This document shows positions 1-9,520 of a DNA stretch of 50,702 bases, in pieces. The notes beneath the pieces are model-generated. The model saw only the letters and a list, made by a program, of their open reading frames with translations, was not told where the DNA came from and ran no database searches. The translations under genes were made by a program, and so were the position numbers. The stretch comes from Pseudomonas rubra (GTDB taxonomy: Bacteria; Pseudomonadota; Gammaproteobacteria; Pseudomonadales; Pseudomonadaceae), in the NCBI RefSeq assembly GCF_028656935.1, contig NZ_JAMDGZ010000011.1, forward strand, positions 1 to 50,702. Direction: 5' to 3'. Each line of letters opens with the position of its first letter. Within the stretch, counting starts at the first letter, position 1.

Positions 1-3000
1 GGCAGGGTGATGCTGCCTTCAGTCTGACCCTTGGCAATGGTGATCACTTCACCGTTGCTCAAGGTGACCTTCATCTCGGTGCCAGCCGGGTTGGTCAGAG
101 TGGCGGTGTAAACGATTTCGCCGCCTTCAGCCACGGAGCCAGTCGCAGTCAGCTTCAGACCGGTCGTGTCGTCGGTGCCTGGGCCGTCGATGACGGTGGT
201 GACCGGGTTGCCGGCAGTGTCCAACTTCTCGTAGTTGCCGCCGGTGGTGCCAGTGATGCTGTTGGTCAGATCTGGATTGGTGGTGTGCACGTTGTTCGGT
301 GCGACGAAGTCCACAGTGCCGGAGCTTGCGCCAACCGGAATGGTGATCTGCTGACCATTGGCCAGGTTGATGACCAGGTTCGAGCCAGTAACCGGAGCAG
401 TGACGGAAGCGGTGTAGGTCACTACACCGCCTTCGGTCACGCTTGGAGTCGCGGTCAGAGTGACAGTCGAAGTGTCGATAGTGTCAGTGACTTCAGTGAC
501 GGCCGCTGCCGGGTCGACTTCGACTTTCTCGAAATCGCCACCAGTAGTACCGGCGATGGTTACGCTGACTTCACCGGCATCGATGTACACGTCATCGGAT
601 GGAGCAGGCAGAGTGATGCTGCCTTCGGTCTGGCCCTTGGCGATGGTGATGACTTCACCGTTGCTCAGGGTCACCTTCATTTCAGTGCCGGCTGGGTTGG
701 TCAGGGTGGCGGTGTAAACGATCTCGCCGCCTTCAGCCACGGAGCCAGTTGCGGTCAGCTTGAGGCCGGTGGTGTCGTCGGTACCTGGTCCGTCGGTGAC
801 GGTGGTGACCGGATTGCCAGCAGTGTCCAGCTTCTCGTAGTTGCCGCCGGTGGTGCCGGTGATGCTGTTGGTCAGGTCTGGGTTAGTGGTGTGCACGTTG
901 TTCGGTGCGACAAAGTCCACAGTGCCGGAGCTGGAACCCACCGGGATGGTGATCTGCTGACCGTTGGCCAGGGTGATCACCAGGTTCGAACCGGTAACCG
1001 GAGCGGTCACCGAAGCGGTGTAAGTGACAACGCCGCCCTCAGTCACACTCGGGGTCGCGGTCAGGGTAACTGTCGAAGTGTCGATGGTGTCAGTCACTTC
1101 GGTGACGGCTGGAGTGTTATCCACAGCCACTTTCTCGAAGTCACCACCGGTAGTGCCGGCAATGGTCACGCTGACTTCGCCCGCATCCACATACACGTCA
1201 TCGGATGGAGCAGGCAGAGTGATGCTGCCTTCAGTCTGACCCTTGGCAATGGTGATGACCTCACCATTGCTCAGGGTGACCTTCATCTCGGTGCCAGCCG
1301 GGTTGGTCAGGGTGGCGGTGTAGACGATTTCGCCGCCTTCAGCCACGGAGCCAGTTGCAGTCAGCTTGAGGCCGGTGGTGTCGTCAGTGCCTGGACCATC
1401 AGTAACGGTGGTGACCGGGTTACCGGCAGTATCCAGCTTCTCGTAGTTGCCGCCGGTGGTGCCGGTGATGCTGTTGGTCAGGTCCGGGTTCGTGGTGTGC
1501 ACGTTGTTCGGTGCAACGAAGTCCACGGTACCCGAGCTTGCGCCCACAGGGATGGTGATCTGCTGACCGTTGGCCAGGGTGATGACCAGGTTCGAACCGG
1601 TCACCGGAGCAGTAACCGAAGCGGTGTAAGTGACGACGCCGCCTTCAGTCACGCTTGGAGTCGCGGTCAGAGTCACGGTCGAAGTGTCGATGGTATCGGT
1701 CACTTCGGTAACGGCTGGAGTGTTATCCACAGCCACTTTTTCGAAGTCACCACCGGTGGTGCCAGCGATGGTCACGCTGACTTCGCCCGCATCCACATAC
1801 ACGTCATCGGACGGCGCAGGCAGGGTGATGCTGCCTTCGGTCTGGCCCGCGGCGATGGTGATGACTTCACCATTGCTCAGGGTGACCTTCATTTCAGTGC
1901 CAGCCGGGTTGGTCAGGGTAGCGGTGTAAACGATCTCGCCGCCTTCAGCGACCGAACCGGTAGCGGTCAGTTTGAGACCGGTAGTGTCATCGGTGCCTGG
2001 ACCATCAGTAACGGTGGTCACTGGGTTGCCCGCGGTGTCCAGCTTCTCGTAGTTACCACCGGTGGTACCGGTGATGCTGTTGGTCAGGTCCGGATTGGTG
2101 GTGTGCACGTTGTTCGGTGCAATGAAGTCCACGGTGCCCGAGCTGGAACCGACTGGGATGGTGATCTGCTGACCATTGGCCAGAGTGATCACCAGGTTCG
2201 AGCCAGTAACCGGAGCAGTCACCGAAGCGGTGTAAGTGACAACGCCACCTTCAGTCACGCTTGGCGTGGCGGTCAGGGTAACGGTCGAAGTGTCGATGGT
2301 GTCAGTGACTTCGGTGACGGCTGGAGTGTTATCCACAGCCACTTTCTCGAAGTCACCCCCGGTGGTGCCAGCAATGGTCACGCTGACTTCGCCCGCATCC
2401 ACGTACACGTCATCCGATGGAGCCGGCAGAGTGATACTGCCCTCAGTCTGGCCCTTGGCGATGGTGATGACTTCACCGTTGCTCAGGGTCACCTTCATTT
2501 CGGTGCCAGCAGGGTTGGTCAGCGTCGCGGTGTAGACGATTTCGCCGCCTTCAGCGACCGAACCGGTGGCGGTCAGTTTCAGGCCGGTGGTGTCGTCAGT
2601 GCCTGGACCATCAGTAACAGTGGTCACTGGGTTGCCCGCGGTGTCCAGCTTCTCGTAGTTGCCGCCGGTGGTCCCGGTGATGCTGTTGGTCAGGTCCGGA
2701 TTGGTGGTGTGCACGTTGTTCGGTGCAACGAAGTCCACGGTACCCGAGCTTGCGCCCACAGGGATGGTGATCTGCTGACCGTTGGCCAGGGTGATGACCA
2801 GGTTCGAGCCGGTGACCGGAGCAGTAACCGAAGCGGTGTAGGTCACTACGCCGCCTTCAGTCACGCTCGGAGTCGCGGTCAGAGTAACGGTGCTGGTGTC
2901 GATGGTGTCAGTGACTTCGGTGACGGCTGGGGTGCTATCCACAGCCACTTTTTCGAAGTCACCACCGGTGGTGCCGGCGATGGTCACGCTGACTTCACCG

Positions 3001-6000
3001 GCATCGATGTACACGTCATCCGATGGAGCAGGCAGGGTAATACTGCCTTCGGTCTGACCCGCAGCGATGGTGATCACTTCACCATTGCTCAGAGTGACCT
3101 TCATTTCGGTGCCAGCTGGGTTGGTCAGCGTCGCGGTGTAGACGATCTCACCGCCTTCCGCGACCGAACCAGTCGCGGTCAGTTTGAGGCCGGTGGTGTC
3201 GTCGGTGCCTGGACCATCAGTAACAGTGGTCACTGGGTTGCCCGCAGTGTCCAGCTTCTCGTAGTTGCCGCCAGTGGTGCCGGTGATGCTGTTGGTCAGA
3301 TCCGGATTGGTGGTGTGCACGTTGTTGGGTGCAACGAAGTCCACGGTGCCGGAGCTTGCGCCCACAGGAATGGTGATCTGTTGGCCGTTGGCCAGAGTGA
3401 TGACCAGGTTCGAACCGGTGACTGGAGCGGTGACGGAAGCGGTGTATGTGACTACACCACCTTCGGTCACGCTTGGGGTAGCGGTCAGGGTAACGGTCGA
3501 AGTGTCGATGGTGTCGGTGACTTCAGTTACAGCCGCCGCCGGGTCGACTTCGACTTTCTCGAAATCGCCACCAGTAGTACCGGCGATGGTCACGCTGACT
3601 TCACCCGCATCGATATACACGTCATCCGATGGAGCAGGCAGAGTGATGCTGCCTTCGGTCTGGCCCTTGGCGATGGTGATGACTTCACCGTTGCTCAGGG
3701 TCACCTTCATTTCGGTGCCAGCCGGGTTGGTCAGCGTCGCGGTGTAAACGATTTCACCGCCTTCAGCGACCGAACCGGTGGCAGTCAATTTCAGGCCGGT
3801 AGTGTCATCGGTACCTGGACCGTCGGTAACGGTGGTCACTGGGTTGCCCGCGGTGTCCAGTTTCTCGTAGTTGCCGCCGGTGGTGCCGGTGATGCTGTTG
3901 GTCAGGTCCGGGTTGGTGGTGTGCACGTTGTTGGGTGCAACGAAGTCCACGGTGCCCGAGCTGGAACCGACTGGAATAGTAATTTGCTGACCGTTGGCCA
4001 GGGTGATCACCAGGTTCGAACCGGTAACCGGCGCGGTTACCGAAGCGGTGTAAGTGACAACGCCGCCTTCCGAAACGCTCGGTGTCGCGGTCAGGGTGAC
4101 AGTCGAAGTGTCGATGGTGTCGGTCACTTCGGTGACGGCTGGAGTGTTATCCACAGCCACTTTTTCGAAGTCACCACCGGTGGTGCCGGCGATGGTCACG
4201 CTGACTTCACCGGCATCGACGTACACGTCATCGGAAGGCGCCGGCAGAGTAATGCTGCCTTCGGTCTGTCCCTTGGCGATGGTGATGACTTCACCGTTGC
4301 TCAGGGTGACCTTCATTTCAGTGCCGGCCGGGTTGGTCAGGGTAGCGGTGTAAACGATTTCACCGCCTTCAGCGACCGAACCGGTGGCGGTCAGTTTGAG
4401 ACCGGTAGTGTCATCGGTACCTGGGCCGTCAGTAACGGTGGTGACCGGGTTGCCTGCAGTGTCCAGCTTCTCGTAGTTGCCACCGGTGCTGCCGGTGATG
4501 CTGTTGGTCAGCGCCGGGTTGGTGGTGTGCACGTTGTTGGGTGCGACGAAGTCCACAGTGCCCGAGCTGGAACCGACCGGAATGGTGATCTGTTGGCCGT
4601 TGGCCAGAGTGATGACCAGGTTCGAACCGGTGACTGGAGCAGTCACCGAAGCGGTGTAAGTGACCACGCCGCCTTCGGTCACGCTTGGAGTAGCGGTCAG
4701 GGTGACAGTCGACGTGTCGATAGTGTCAGTGACTTCAGTCACGGCAGCCGCTGGATCAACTTCGACTTTCTCGAAGTCACCACCATTAGTTCCCGCGATG
4801 GTCACGCTGACTTCACCGGCATCGATGTACACGTCATCCGACGGAGCCGGCAGAGTAATGCTGCCTTCGGTCTGGCCCTTGGCGATGGTGATGACTTCAC
4901 CGTTGCTCAGGGTGACCTTCATTTCGGTGCCAGCTGGGTTGGTCAGCGTCGCGGTGTAAACGATTTCGCCGCCTTCAGCGACCGAACCGGTGGCAGTCAG
5001 CTTGAGGCCGGTAGTGTCATCGGTGCCTGGACCGTCGGTAACGGTGGTGACCGGGTTGCCGGCAGTGTCCAACTTCTCGTAGTTGCCGCCGGTGGTACCG
5101 GTGATGCTGTTGGTCAGCGCCGGGTTGGTGGTGTGCACGTTGTTCGGTGCGACGAAGTCCACGGTGCCCGAGCTGGAACCGACTGGAATAGTAATTTGCT
5201 GACCGTTGGCCAGAGTCACTACCAACGCAGAACCCGTCACTGGCGCAGTAACCGAAGCGGTGTAAGTAACCACGCCACCTTCAGTCACGCTTGGAGTGGC
5301 GGTCAGAGTCACGGTGCTGGTGTCGATGGTGTCAGTGACTTCAGTCACGGCAGCCGCTGGATCAACTTCGACTTTCTCGAAGTCACCACCAGTAGTTCCC
5401 GCGATGGTCACGCTGACTTCACCGGCATCGATGTACACGTCATCCGACGGAGCCGGCAGGGTGATGCTGCCTTCGGTCTGACCCTTGGCGATGGTGATGA
5501 CTTCACCGTTGCTCAGGGTGACCTTCATTTCGGTGCCAGCCGGGTTGGTCAGGGTAGCGGTGTAAACGATTTCACCGCCTTCAGCGACCGAACCGGTGGC
5601 AGTCAATTTCAGGCCGGTGGTGTCGTCGGTACCTGGACCGTCGGTAACAGTGGTCACTGGGTTACCGGCAGTGTCCAGCTTCTCGTAGTTGCCGCCGGTG
5701 GTGCCGGTGATGCTGTTGGTCAGGTCCGGGTTGGTGGTGTGCACGTTGTTGGGTGCAACGAAGTCCACGGTGCCCGAGCTGGAACCGACTGGAATAGTAA
5801 TTTGCTGACCGTTGGCCAGGGTGATCACCAAGTTCGAACCGGTAACCGGAGCGGTGACGGAAGCGGTGTAGGTCACTACGCCGCCTTCGGTCACGCTCGG
5901 AGTCGCGGTCAGAGTGACGGTGCTGGTGTCGATGGTGTCGGTCACTTCGGTGACGGCTGGAGTGTTATCCACAGCCACTTTCTCGAAGTCACCCCCGGTG

Positions 6001-8060
6001 GTGCCAGCGATGGTCACGCTGACTTCACCCGCATCGATATACACGTCATCCGACGGCGCTGGCAGAGTAATGCTGCCTTCGGTCTGGCCCTTGGCAATGG
6101 TGATGACTTCACCATTGCTCAGGGTCACCTTCATTTCAGTGCCAGCTGGGTTGGTCAGTGTCGCGGTGTAAACGATTTCACCGCCTTCAGCGACCGAACC
6201 GGTGGCAGTCAATTTCAGGCCGGTCGTGTCATCGGTACCAGGACCATCAGTAACGGTGGTGACCGGGTTACCGGCAGTGTCCAGCTTCTCGTAGTTGCCG
6301 CCGGTGGTGCCGGTGATGCTGTTGGTCAGATCCGGATTAGTGGTGTGCACGTTATTCGGTGCAACGAAGTCCACAGTGCCGGAGCTTGCGCCCACAGGAA
6401 TGGTGATCTGTTGGCCGTTGGCCAGGGTGATCACCAGGTTCGAACCGGTAACCGGCGCGGTTACCGAAGCGGTGTAAGTGACAACGCCGCCTTCAGTCAC
6501 GCTTGGCGTGGCGGTCAGGGTGACAGTCGAAGTGTCGATGGTATCGGTCACTTCGGTGACAGCTGGGGTGTTATCCACAGCCACTTTTTCGAAGTCACCA
6601 CCGGTGGTGCCAGCGATGGTCACGCTGACTTCACCGGCATCGACGTACACGTCATCCGATGGAGCAGGCAGAGTAATGCTGCCTTCGGTCTGGCCTGCGG
6701 CGATGGTGATCACTTCACCGTTGCTCAGGGTCACCTTCATTTCAGTGCCAGCTGGGTTGGTCAGGGTGGCGGTGTAAACAATCTCGCCGCCTTCCGCGAC
6801 CGAACCAGTAGCGGTCAGTTTCAGGCCGGTGGTGTCGTCGGTACCTGGACCGTCAGTAACGGTGGTGACCGGGTTACCGGCAGTATCCAGCTTCTCGTAG
6901 TTACCGCCGGTGGTACCGGTGATGCTGTTGGTCAGATCCGGATTGGTGGTGTGCACGTTGTTCGGTGCAACGAAGTCCACAGTGCCGGAGCTGGAACCGA
7001 CTGGAATAGTAATTTGCTGACCGTTGGCCAGGGTCACTACTAACGCAGAACCCGTCACTGGAGCAGTAACCGAAGCGGTGTAGGTCACCACGCCGCCTTC
7101 AGCAACACTGCTGTTTGCCGTCAGGGTGACAGTAGATGTGTCGATAGTGTCAGTGACTTGAGTCACTGCTGGAGTGCCATCTACGGCGACTTTCTCAAAG
7201 TCGCCGCCGGTGGTACCGGTGACTGTGACATTCACTTCACCAGCGTCGATATAGACGTCGTCGGCAGGTGCGGCAACGGTAATGCTGCCTTCGGTCTGGC
7301 CAGCTGCAATGGTGATCACTTCACCATTACTCAGCGTCACCTTCATCTCGGTGCCGGCTGGGTTGGTCAGGGTGGCGGTATAAACAATCGAGCCACCTTC
7401 AGCCACAGAGCCAGTCGCGGTCAGCTTGAGGCCAGTGGTGTCGTCAGTGCCTGGACCGTCGGTGACGGTGGTTACCGGGTTACCGGCAGTGTCCAGCTTC
7501 TCGTAGTTACCACCGGTGGTACCGGTAATGCTGTTGGTCAGATCCGGATTGGTGGTGTGCACGTTGTTCGGTGCAACGAAGTCCACGGTGCCCGAGCTTG
7601 CGCCGACAGGGATGGTGATCTGTTGGCCGTTGGCCAGGGTCACTACCAACGCAGAACCAGTAACCGGAGCAGTAACCGAAGCGGTGTAGGTGACTACGCC
7701 GCCTTCCGAAACGCTCGGGGTCGCGGTCAGGGTGACGGTGCTGGTGTCGATGGTGTCGGTAACTTCAGTCACCGCCGGTTCTTTGCTGACCAGCAGGTTT
7801 TCGAAGTTGCCGCCATCGACCTTGTCGATGCTCACGCTGACGTTGCCGGCATCGACGTACACGTCGTCGCTTGGCGCCGGCACGGTGACGCTGCCTTCGG
7901 TCTGGCCCGCTGCAATGGTGATCACCGAGCCGTTGCTCAGGGTCACGGTCACTGGGGTGCCGGCCGGGTTGGTCAGGGTCGCGGTGTAGATGATCGAGCC
8001 GCCTTCGGCCACGCTACCGGTAGCGTTCAGGCTCAGGCCGGTGTCATCGATCGAGTCGTT
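1..8060 (-). repeat. Tandem 606-bp (202-aa) repeat array inside lapA
   Basis: The codons for GQTEGS recur at position 24 and every 606 bp after it (630, 1236, 1842, 2448, 3054, 3660, 4266, 4872, 5478, 6084, 6690, 7296, 7902), giving 14 copies with no length change. Each unit encodes two Ig-like domains. One carries the words NVHTTNPDLTNSITGTTGGN, the other GSVAEGGSIVYTATLTNPAG. The copies nearest the N-terminus (about 7100-8060) are the most diverged. The array continues past the left edge. All lengths are multiples of three, so the frame is kept. Confidence 0.95.
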
Positions 8061-9173
8061 GATGGTAGTGACCGCCGGGGTCGGGTTCGGTACCAGGTTC
8101 TCGAAGTTGCCACCGCTGGCGTCAGTGATGGTGGTGCTGACGCTGCTGCCATTGTTGTAGACGTCGTTCGCCGGCGTCTGCACATCGACAGTGCCGGAAC
8201 TCTGGCCGGCACCGATGGTGATGGTGCTGCCGTTGGACAGGGTGACGGTCACCGGCGTCTGCGCCGGGTTGGTCAGGGTGGCGGTATAGGTGATCACGCC
8301 GCCTTCGGTGACACTCGGGTTGGCGGTCAGGGTGACCGTGGTGGTGTCGATGGTGTCGGTGATCTGGGTCACTGCCGGCGTGGTGTCCGGGGTGATGATC
8401 AGGCCCGCGCCGCCAGTGGTGCCGGTGATGGTCGCGGAAATCTCGCCACCGTCCAGGTACACCGTGTCGTTCGGCGGGATGGTCACGCTGACGCTACCGG
8501 TGGTTTGCCCGGCGGTGATGACGATGACCTGGCCATTGGACAGGGTCACGCTCAGGTCGGTCAGCGGTGGCTGGCCCAAGGTGGCGGTGTAGATGATCAC
8601 GCCGCCCGCCTCGGTGATCGACGGCGTGGCGCTCAGGCTCAGGCCGGATTCACGCGTAGGCGTGGTGGTGCTCGGGTTGTTGGCATCGTCCAGGCCGCCC
8701 AGTTCCTGGGTGGCGGCGGCAGTGGCAAAGCCAATGGGGCCGGTCGGGAAGCCGATGGTCGGGTCGACCGAGCCTGCGGTGGCATCGAGCATGACGAAGC
8801 TGTGACCACCACCGACCGCGCCGCCGCTACCTGCGGCCGACGGGCCCGCTGCGGTGGCTTCGAGTTCTGTAGTCGGGTCAGCACCGGCGGCGATGGCCTG
8901 CTGCAGCTCTTTGACCGAAGGCGCAGCCTGGGCGGTGGCAGCGGCCAGGTCGGTGCTGCTGTCTGGGGCCTCGGCGCTCCACTGGGTATCACGTCCCAGG
9001 TCCAGGGAGCGGCCGTCGGCCAGCTCCAGGGTGACAGCGCCGGCCAGGCCGGTGAGCACCTGCTCGCCAGCGAACAGGCGGTCACCTTCGATGAGTACAC
9101 GTTGAATCCCTTCTGGGGATACGGCGATTACTTGGCCAACAATGCTTTTGACGATGGCAACAACACTGCTCAT
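1..9173 (-). CDS. lapA: Giant LapA-type surface adhesin, N-terminal part (3' end outside window)
   Basis: The start is ATG at 9173, preceded on the minus strand by a CCGGAGAG ribosome site. The frame stays open for 3,057 codons to the left edge, so the C-terminus (normally RTX repeats and a type I secretion signal) is not seen. Residues 1-125 form a LapA-type retention module, starting MSSVVAIVKSIVGQVIAVSP, with TAAG at residues 107-110. A Gly/Ser/Ala linker follows, then from about residue 178 divergent Ig-like domains of roughly 100 residues, and from about residue 370 onward an array of paired ~101-residue domains repeating every 202 residues. LapA family proteins are exported by LapBCE, held in the outer membrane by the N-terminal plug, and mediate irreversible attachment. 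The divergent lapEBC genes support this assignment. The alternative is the second Pseudomonas adhesin MapA, which has a similar N-terminus; the missing C-terminus would help decide. Codon use matches the neighbours. Confidence 0.93.
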   Translation of the reverse strand, partial: MSSVVAIVKSIVGQVIAVSPEGIQRVLIEGDRLFAGEQVLTGLAGAVTLELADGRSLDLGRDTQWSAEAPDSSTDLAAATAQAAPSVKELQQAIAAGADPTTELEATAAGPSAAGSGGAVGGGHSFVMLDATAGSVDPTIGFPTGPIGFATAAATQELGGLDDANNPSTTTPTRESGLSLSATPSITEAGGVIIYTATLGQPPLTDLSVTLSNGQVIVITAGQTTGSVSVTIPPNDTVYLDGGEISATITGTTGGAGLIITPDTTPAVTQITDTIDTTTVTLTANPSVTEGGVITYTATLTNPAQTPVTVTLSNGSTITIGAGQSSGTVDVQTPANDVYNNGSSVSTTITDASGGNFENLVPNPTPAVTTINDSIDDTGLSLNATGSVAEGGSIIYTATLTNPAGTPVTVTLSNGSVITIAAGQTEGSVTVPAPSDDVYVDAGNVSVSIDKVDGGNFENLLVSKEPAVTEVTDTIDTSTVTLTATPSVSEGGVVTYTASVTAPVTGSALVVTLANGQQITIPVGASSGTVDFVAPNNVHTTNPDLTNSITGTTGGNYEKLDTAGNPVTTVTDGPGTDDTTGLKLTATGSVAEGGSIVYTATLTNPAGTEMKVTLSNGEVITIAAGQTEGSITVAAPADDVYIDAGEVNVTVTGTTGGDFEKVAVDGTPAVTQVTDTIDTSTVTLTANSSVAEGGVVTYTASVTAPVTGSALVVTLANGQQITIPVGSSSGTVDFVAPNNVHTTNPDLTNSITGTTGGNYEKLDTAGNPVTTVTDGPGTDDTTGLKLTATGSVAEGGEIVYTATLTNPAGTEMKVTLSNGEVITIAAGQTEGSITLPAPSDDVYVDAGEVSVTIAGTTGGDFEKVAVDNTPAVTEVTDTIDTSTVTLTATPSVTEGGVVTYTASVTAPVTGSNLVITLANGQQITIPVGASSGTVDFVAPNNVHTTNPDLTNSITGTTGGNYEKLDTAGNPVTTVTDGPGTDDTTGLKLTATGSVAEGGEIVYTATLTNPAGTEMKVTLSNGEVITIAKGQTEGSITLPAPSDDVYIDAGEVSVTIAGTTGGDFEKVAVDNTPAVTEVTDTIDTSTVTLTATPSVTEGGVVTYTASVTAPVTGSNLVITLANGQQITIPVGSSSGTVDFVAPNNVHTTNPDLTNSITGTTGGNYEKLDTAGNPVTTVTDGPGTDDTTGLKLTATGSVAEGGEIVYTATLTNPAGTEMKVTLSNGEVITIAKGQTEGSITLPAPSDDVYIDAGEVSVTIAGTTGGDFEKVEVDPAAAVTEVTDTIDTSTVTLTATPSVTEGGVVTYTASVTAPVTGSALVVTLANGQQITIPVGSSSGTVDFVAPNNVHTTNPALTNSITGTTGGNYEKLDTAGNPVTTVTDGPGTDDTTGLKLTATGSVAEGGEIVYTATLTNPAGTEMKVTLSNGEVITIAKGQTEGSITLPAPSDDVYIDAGEVSVTIAGTNGGDFEKVEVDPAAAVTEVTDTIDTSTVTLTATPSVTEGGVVTYTASVTAPVTGSNLVITLANGQQITIPVGSSSGTVDFVAPNNVHTTNPALTNSITGSTGGNYEKLDTAGNPVTTVTDGPGTDDTTGLKLTATGSVAEGGEIVYTATLTNPAGTEMKVTLSNGEVITIAKGQTEGSITLPAPSDDVYVDAGEVSVTIAGTTGGDFEKVAVDNTPAVTEVTDTIDTSTVTLTATPSVSEGGVVTYTASVTAPVTGSNLVITLANGQQITIPVGSSSGTVDFVAPNNVHTTNPDLTNSITGTTGGNYEKLDTAGNPVTTVTDGPGTDDTTGLKLTATGSVAEGGEIVYTATLTNPAGTEMKVTLSNGEVITIAKGQTEGSITLPAPSDDVYIDAGEVSVTIAGTTGGDFEKVEVDPAAAVTEVTDTIDTSTVTLTATPSVTEGGVVTYTASVTAPVTGSNLVITLANGQQITIPVGASSGTVDFVAPNNVHTTNPDLTNSITGTTGGNYEKLDTAGNPVTTVTDGPGTDDTTGLKLTATGSVAEGGEIVYTATLTNPAGTEMKVTLSNGEVITIAAGQTEGSITLPAPSDDVYIDAGEVSVTIAGTTGGDFEKVAVDSTPAVTEVTDTIDTSTVTLTATPSVTEGGVVTYTASVTAPVTGSNLVITLANGQQITIPVGASSGTVDFVAPNNVHTTNPDLTNSITGTTGGNYEKLDTAGNPVTTVTDGPGTDDTTGLKLTATGSVAEGGEIVYTATLTNPAGTEMKVTLSNGEVITIAKGQTEGSITLPAPSDDVYVDAGEVSVTIAGTTGGDFEKVAVDNTPAVTEVTDTIDTSTVTLTATPSVTEGGVVTYTASVTAPVTGSNLVITLANGQQITIPVGSSSGTVDFIAPNNVHTTNPDLTNSITGTTGGNYEKLDTAGNPVTTVTDGPGTDDTTGLKLTATGSVAEGGEIVYTATLTNPAGTEMKVTLSNGEVITIAAGQTEGSITLPAPSDDVYVDAGEVSVTIAGTTGGDFEKVAVDNTPAVTEVTDTIDTSTVTLTATPSVTEGGVVTYTASVTAPVTGSNLVITLANGQQITIPVGASSGTVDFVAPNNVHTTNPDLTNSITGTTGGNYEKLDTAGNPVTTVTDGPGTDDTTGLKLTATGSVAEGGEIVYTATLTNPAGTEMKVTLSNGEVITIAKGQTEGSITLPAPSDDVYVDAGEVSVTIAGTTGGDFEKVAVDNTPAVTEVTDTIDTSTVTLTATPSVTEGGVVTYTASVTAPVTGSNLVITLANGQQITIPVGSSSGTVDFVAPNNVHTTNPDLTNSITGTTGGNYEKLDTAGNPVTTVTDGPGTDDTTGLKLTATGSVAEGGEIVYTATLTNPAGTEMKVTLSNGEVITIAKGQTEGSITLPAPSDDVYIDAGEVSVTIAGTTGGDFEKVEVDPAAAVTEVTDTIDTSTVTLTATPSVTEGGVVTYTASVTAPVTGSNLVINLANGQQITIPVGASSGTVDFVAPNNVHTTNPDLTNSITGTTGGNYEKLDTAGNPVTTVIDGPGTDDTTGLKLTATGSVAEGGEIVYTATLTNPAGTEMKVTLSNGEVITIAKGQTEGSITL
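8844..8855 (-). other. Codons for the LapG-type cleavage motif TAAG (residues 107-110)
   Basis: Minus-strand codons ACC GCA GCG GGC encode Thr107-Ala108-Ala109-Gly110 of the adhesin. In P. fluorescens LapA the periplasmic protease LapG cuts between the two alanines at the same numbered positions, releasing the adhesin when c-di-GMP is low. Motif and position match that precedent; cleavage here is inferred. Confidence 0.85.
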
Positions 9174-9520
9174 TGGACTCTCCGGACTACCTGTTCAATT
9201 TGGCTTCCATGCCAGCAGGCGCTGAATTGCCGCTTCCGATGGAATGTTTCGCTAGTAAGTTTGGCGCTTTTGACGTCAATTATTTGTCGATAACTGTTGG
9301 CTATTAAGTTTATGCCAAAGTATTGACCTTCCTGCAGCCATCCTAAACAATCAGCAGGGTAATGTCACATTGATATTTGAGCGGCTGCCACTCTTCCTTC
9401 GTACTATTCCAAGTACCCCTTCGGAAGTTTCCGACATAAGGTCATTCCGGTTGCCATTTTCTAATGCAGCAACGATTTCTGCTGTGATTTGGGACAAGAC
9501 GTCCCTGGGAAAAAAGTTAA
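9174..9520. promoter_or_regulatory. Divergent lapA / lapE intergenic region
   Basis: This 347-bp AT-richer gap separates the two divergent starts and must hold both promoters. For lapA (minus strand) a weak sigma-70 candidate is TTGACG at 9279-9274 and TACTAG at 9257-9252, 16 bp apart. For lapE (plus strand) TTGACC at 9323-9328 with AACAAT at 9346-9351 is a weaker guess. A 180-bp frame on the minus strand (9351-9533) overlaps the lapE start and is not convincing as a gene. I see no other gene or repeat here. Confidence 0.55.
9275..9288 (-). promoter_or_regulatory. Possible FleQ box upstream of lapA
   Basis: On the minus strand GACAAATAATTGAC matches the published FleQ consensus GTCANTAAATTGAC at 11 of 14 positions, with the AATTGAC half intact. 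It overlaps the candidate -35 of lapA. FleQ is a c-di-GMP-responsive regulator known to act on adhesin genes in Pseudomonas; its use here is inferred from this one match. Confidence 0.35.

Noticed and set aside
285..7043. 2,252-codon open frame on the plus strand, antisense to lapA
   Set aside because: The repeat unit is a multiple of three, so one stop-free antisense unit yields a very long empty frame. The composition (His, Gly, Asp, Val, Arg rich) fits a shadow, and the minus frame starts with a recognisable LapA N-terminus.
1..8060. Tandem repeats as a CRISPR array
   Set aside because: The repeats are 606 bp, coding and contiguous without unique spacers.
7158..9293. 711-codon plus-strand frame over the lapA 5' end
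   Set aside because: It is antisense to the retention module and first repeats, has no family resemblance and no ribosome site, and is explained by codon bias of lapA.
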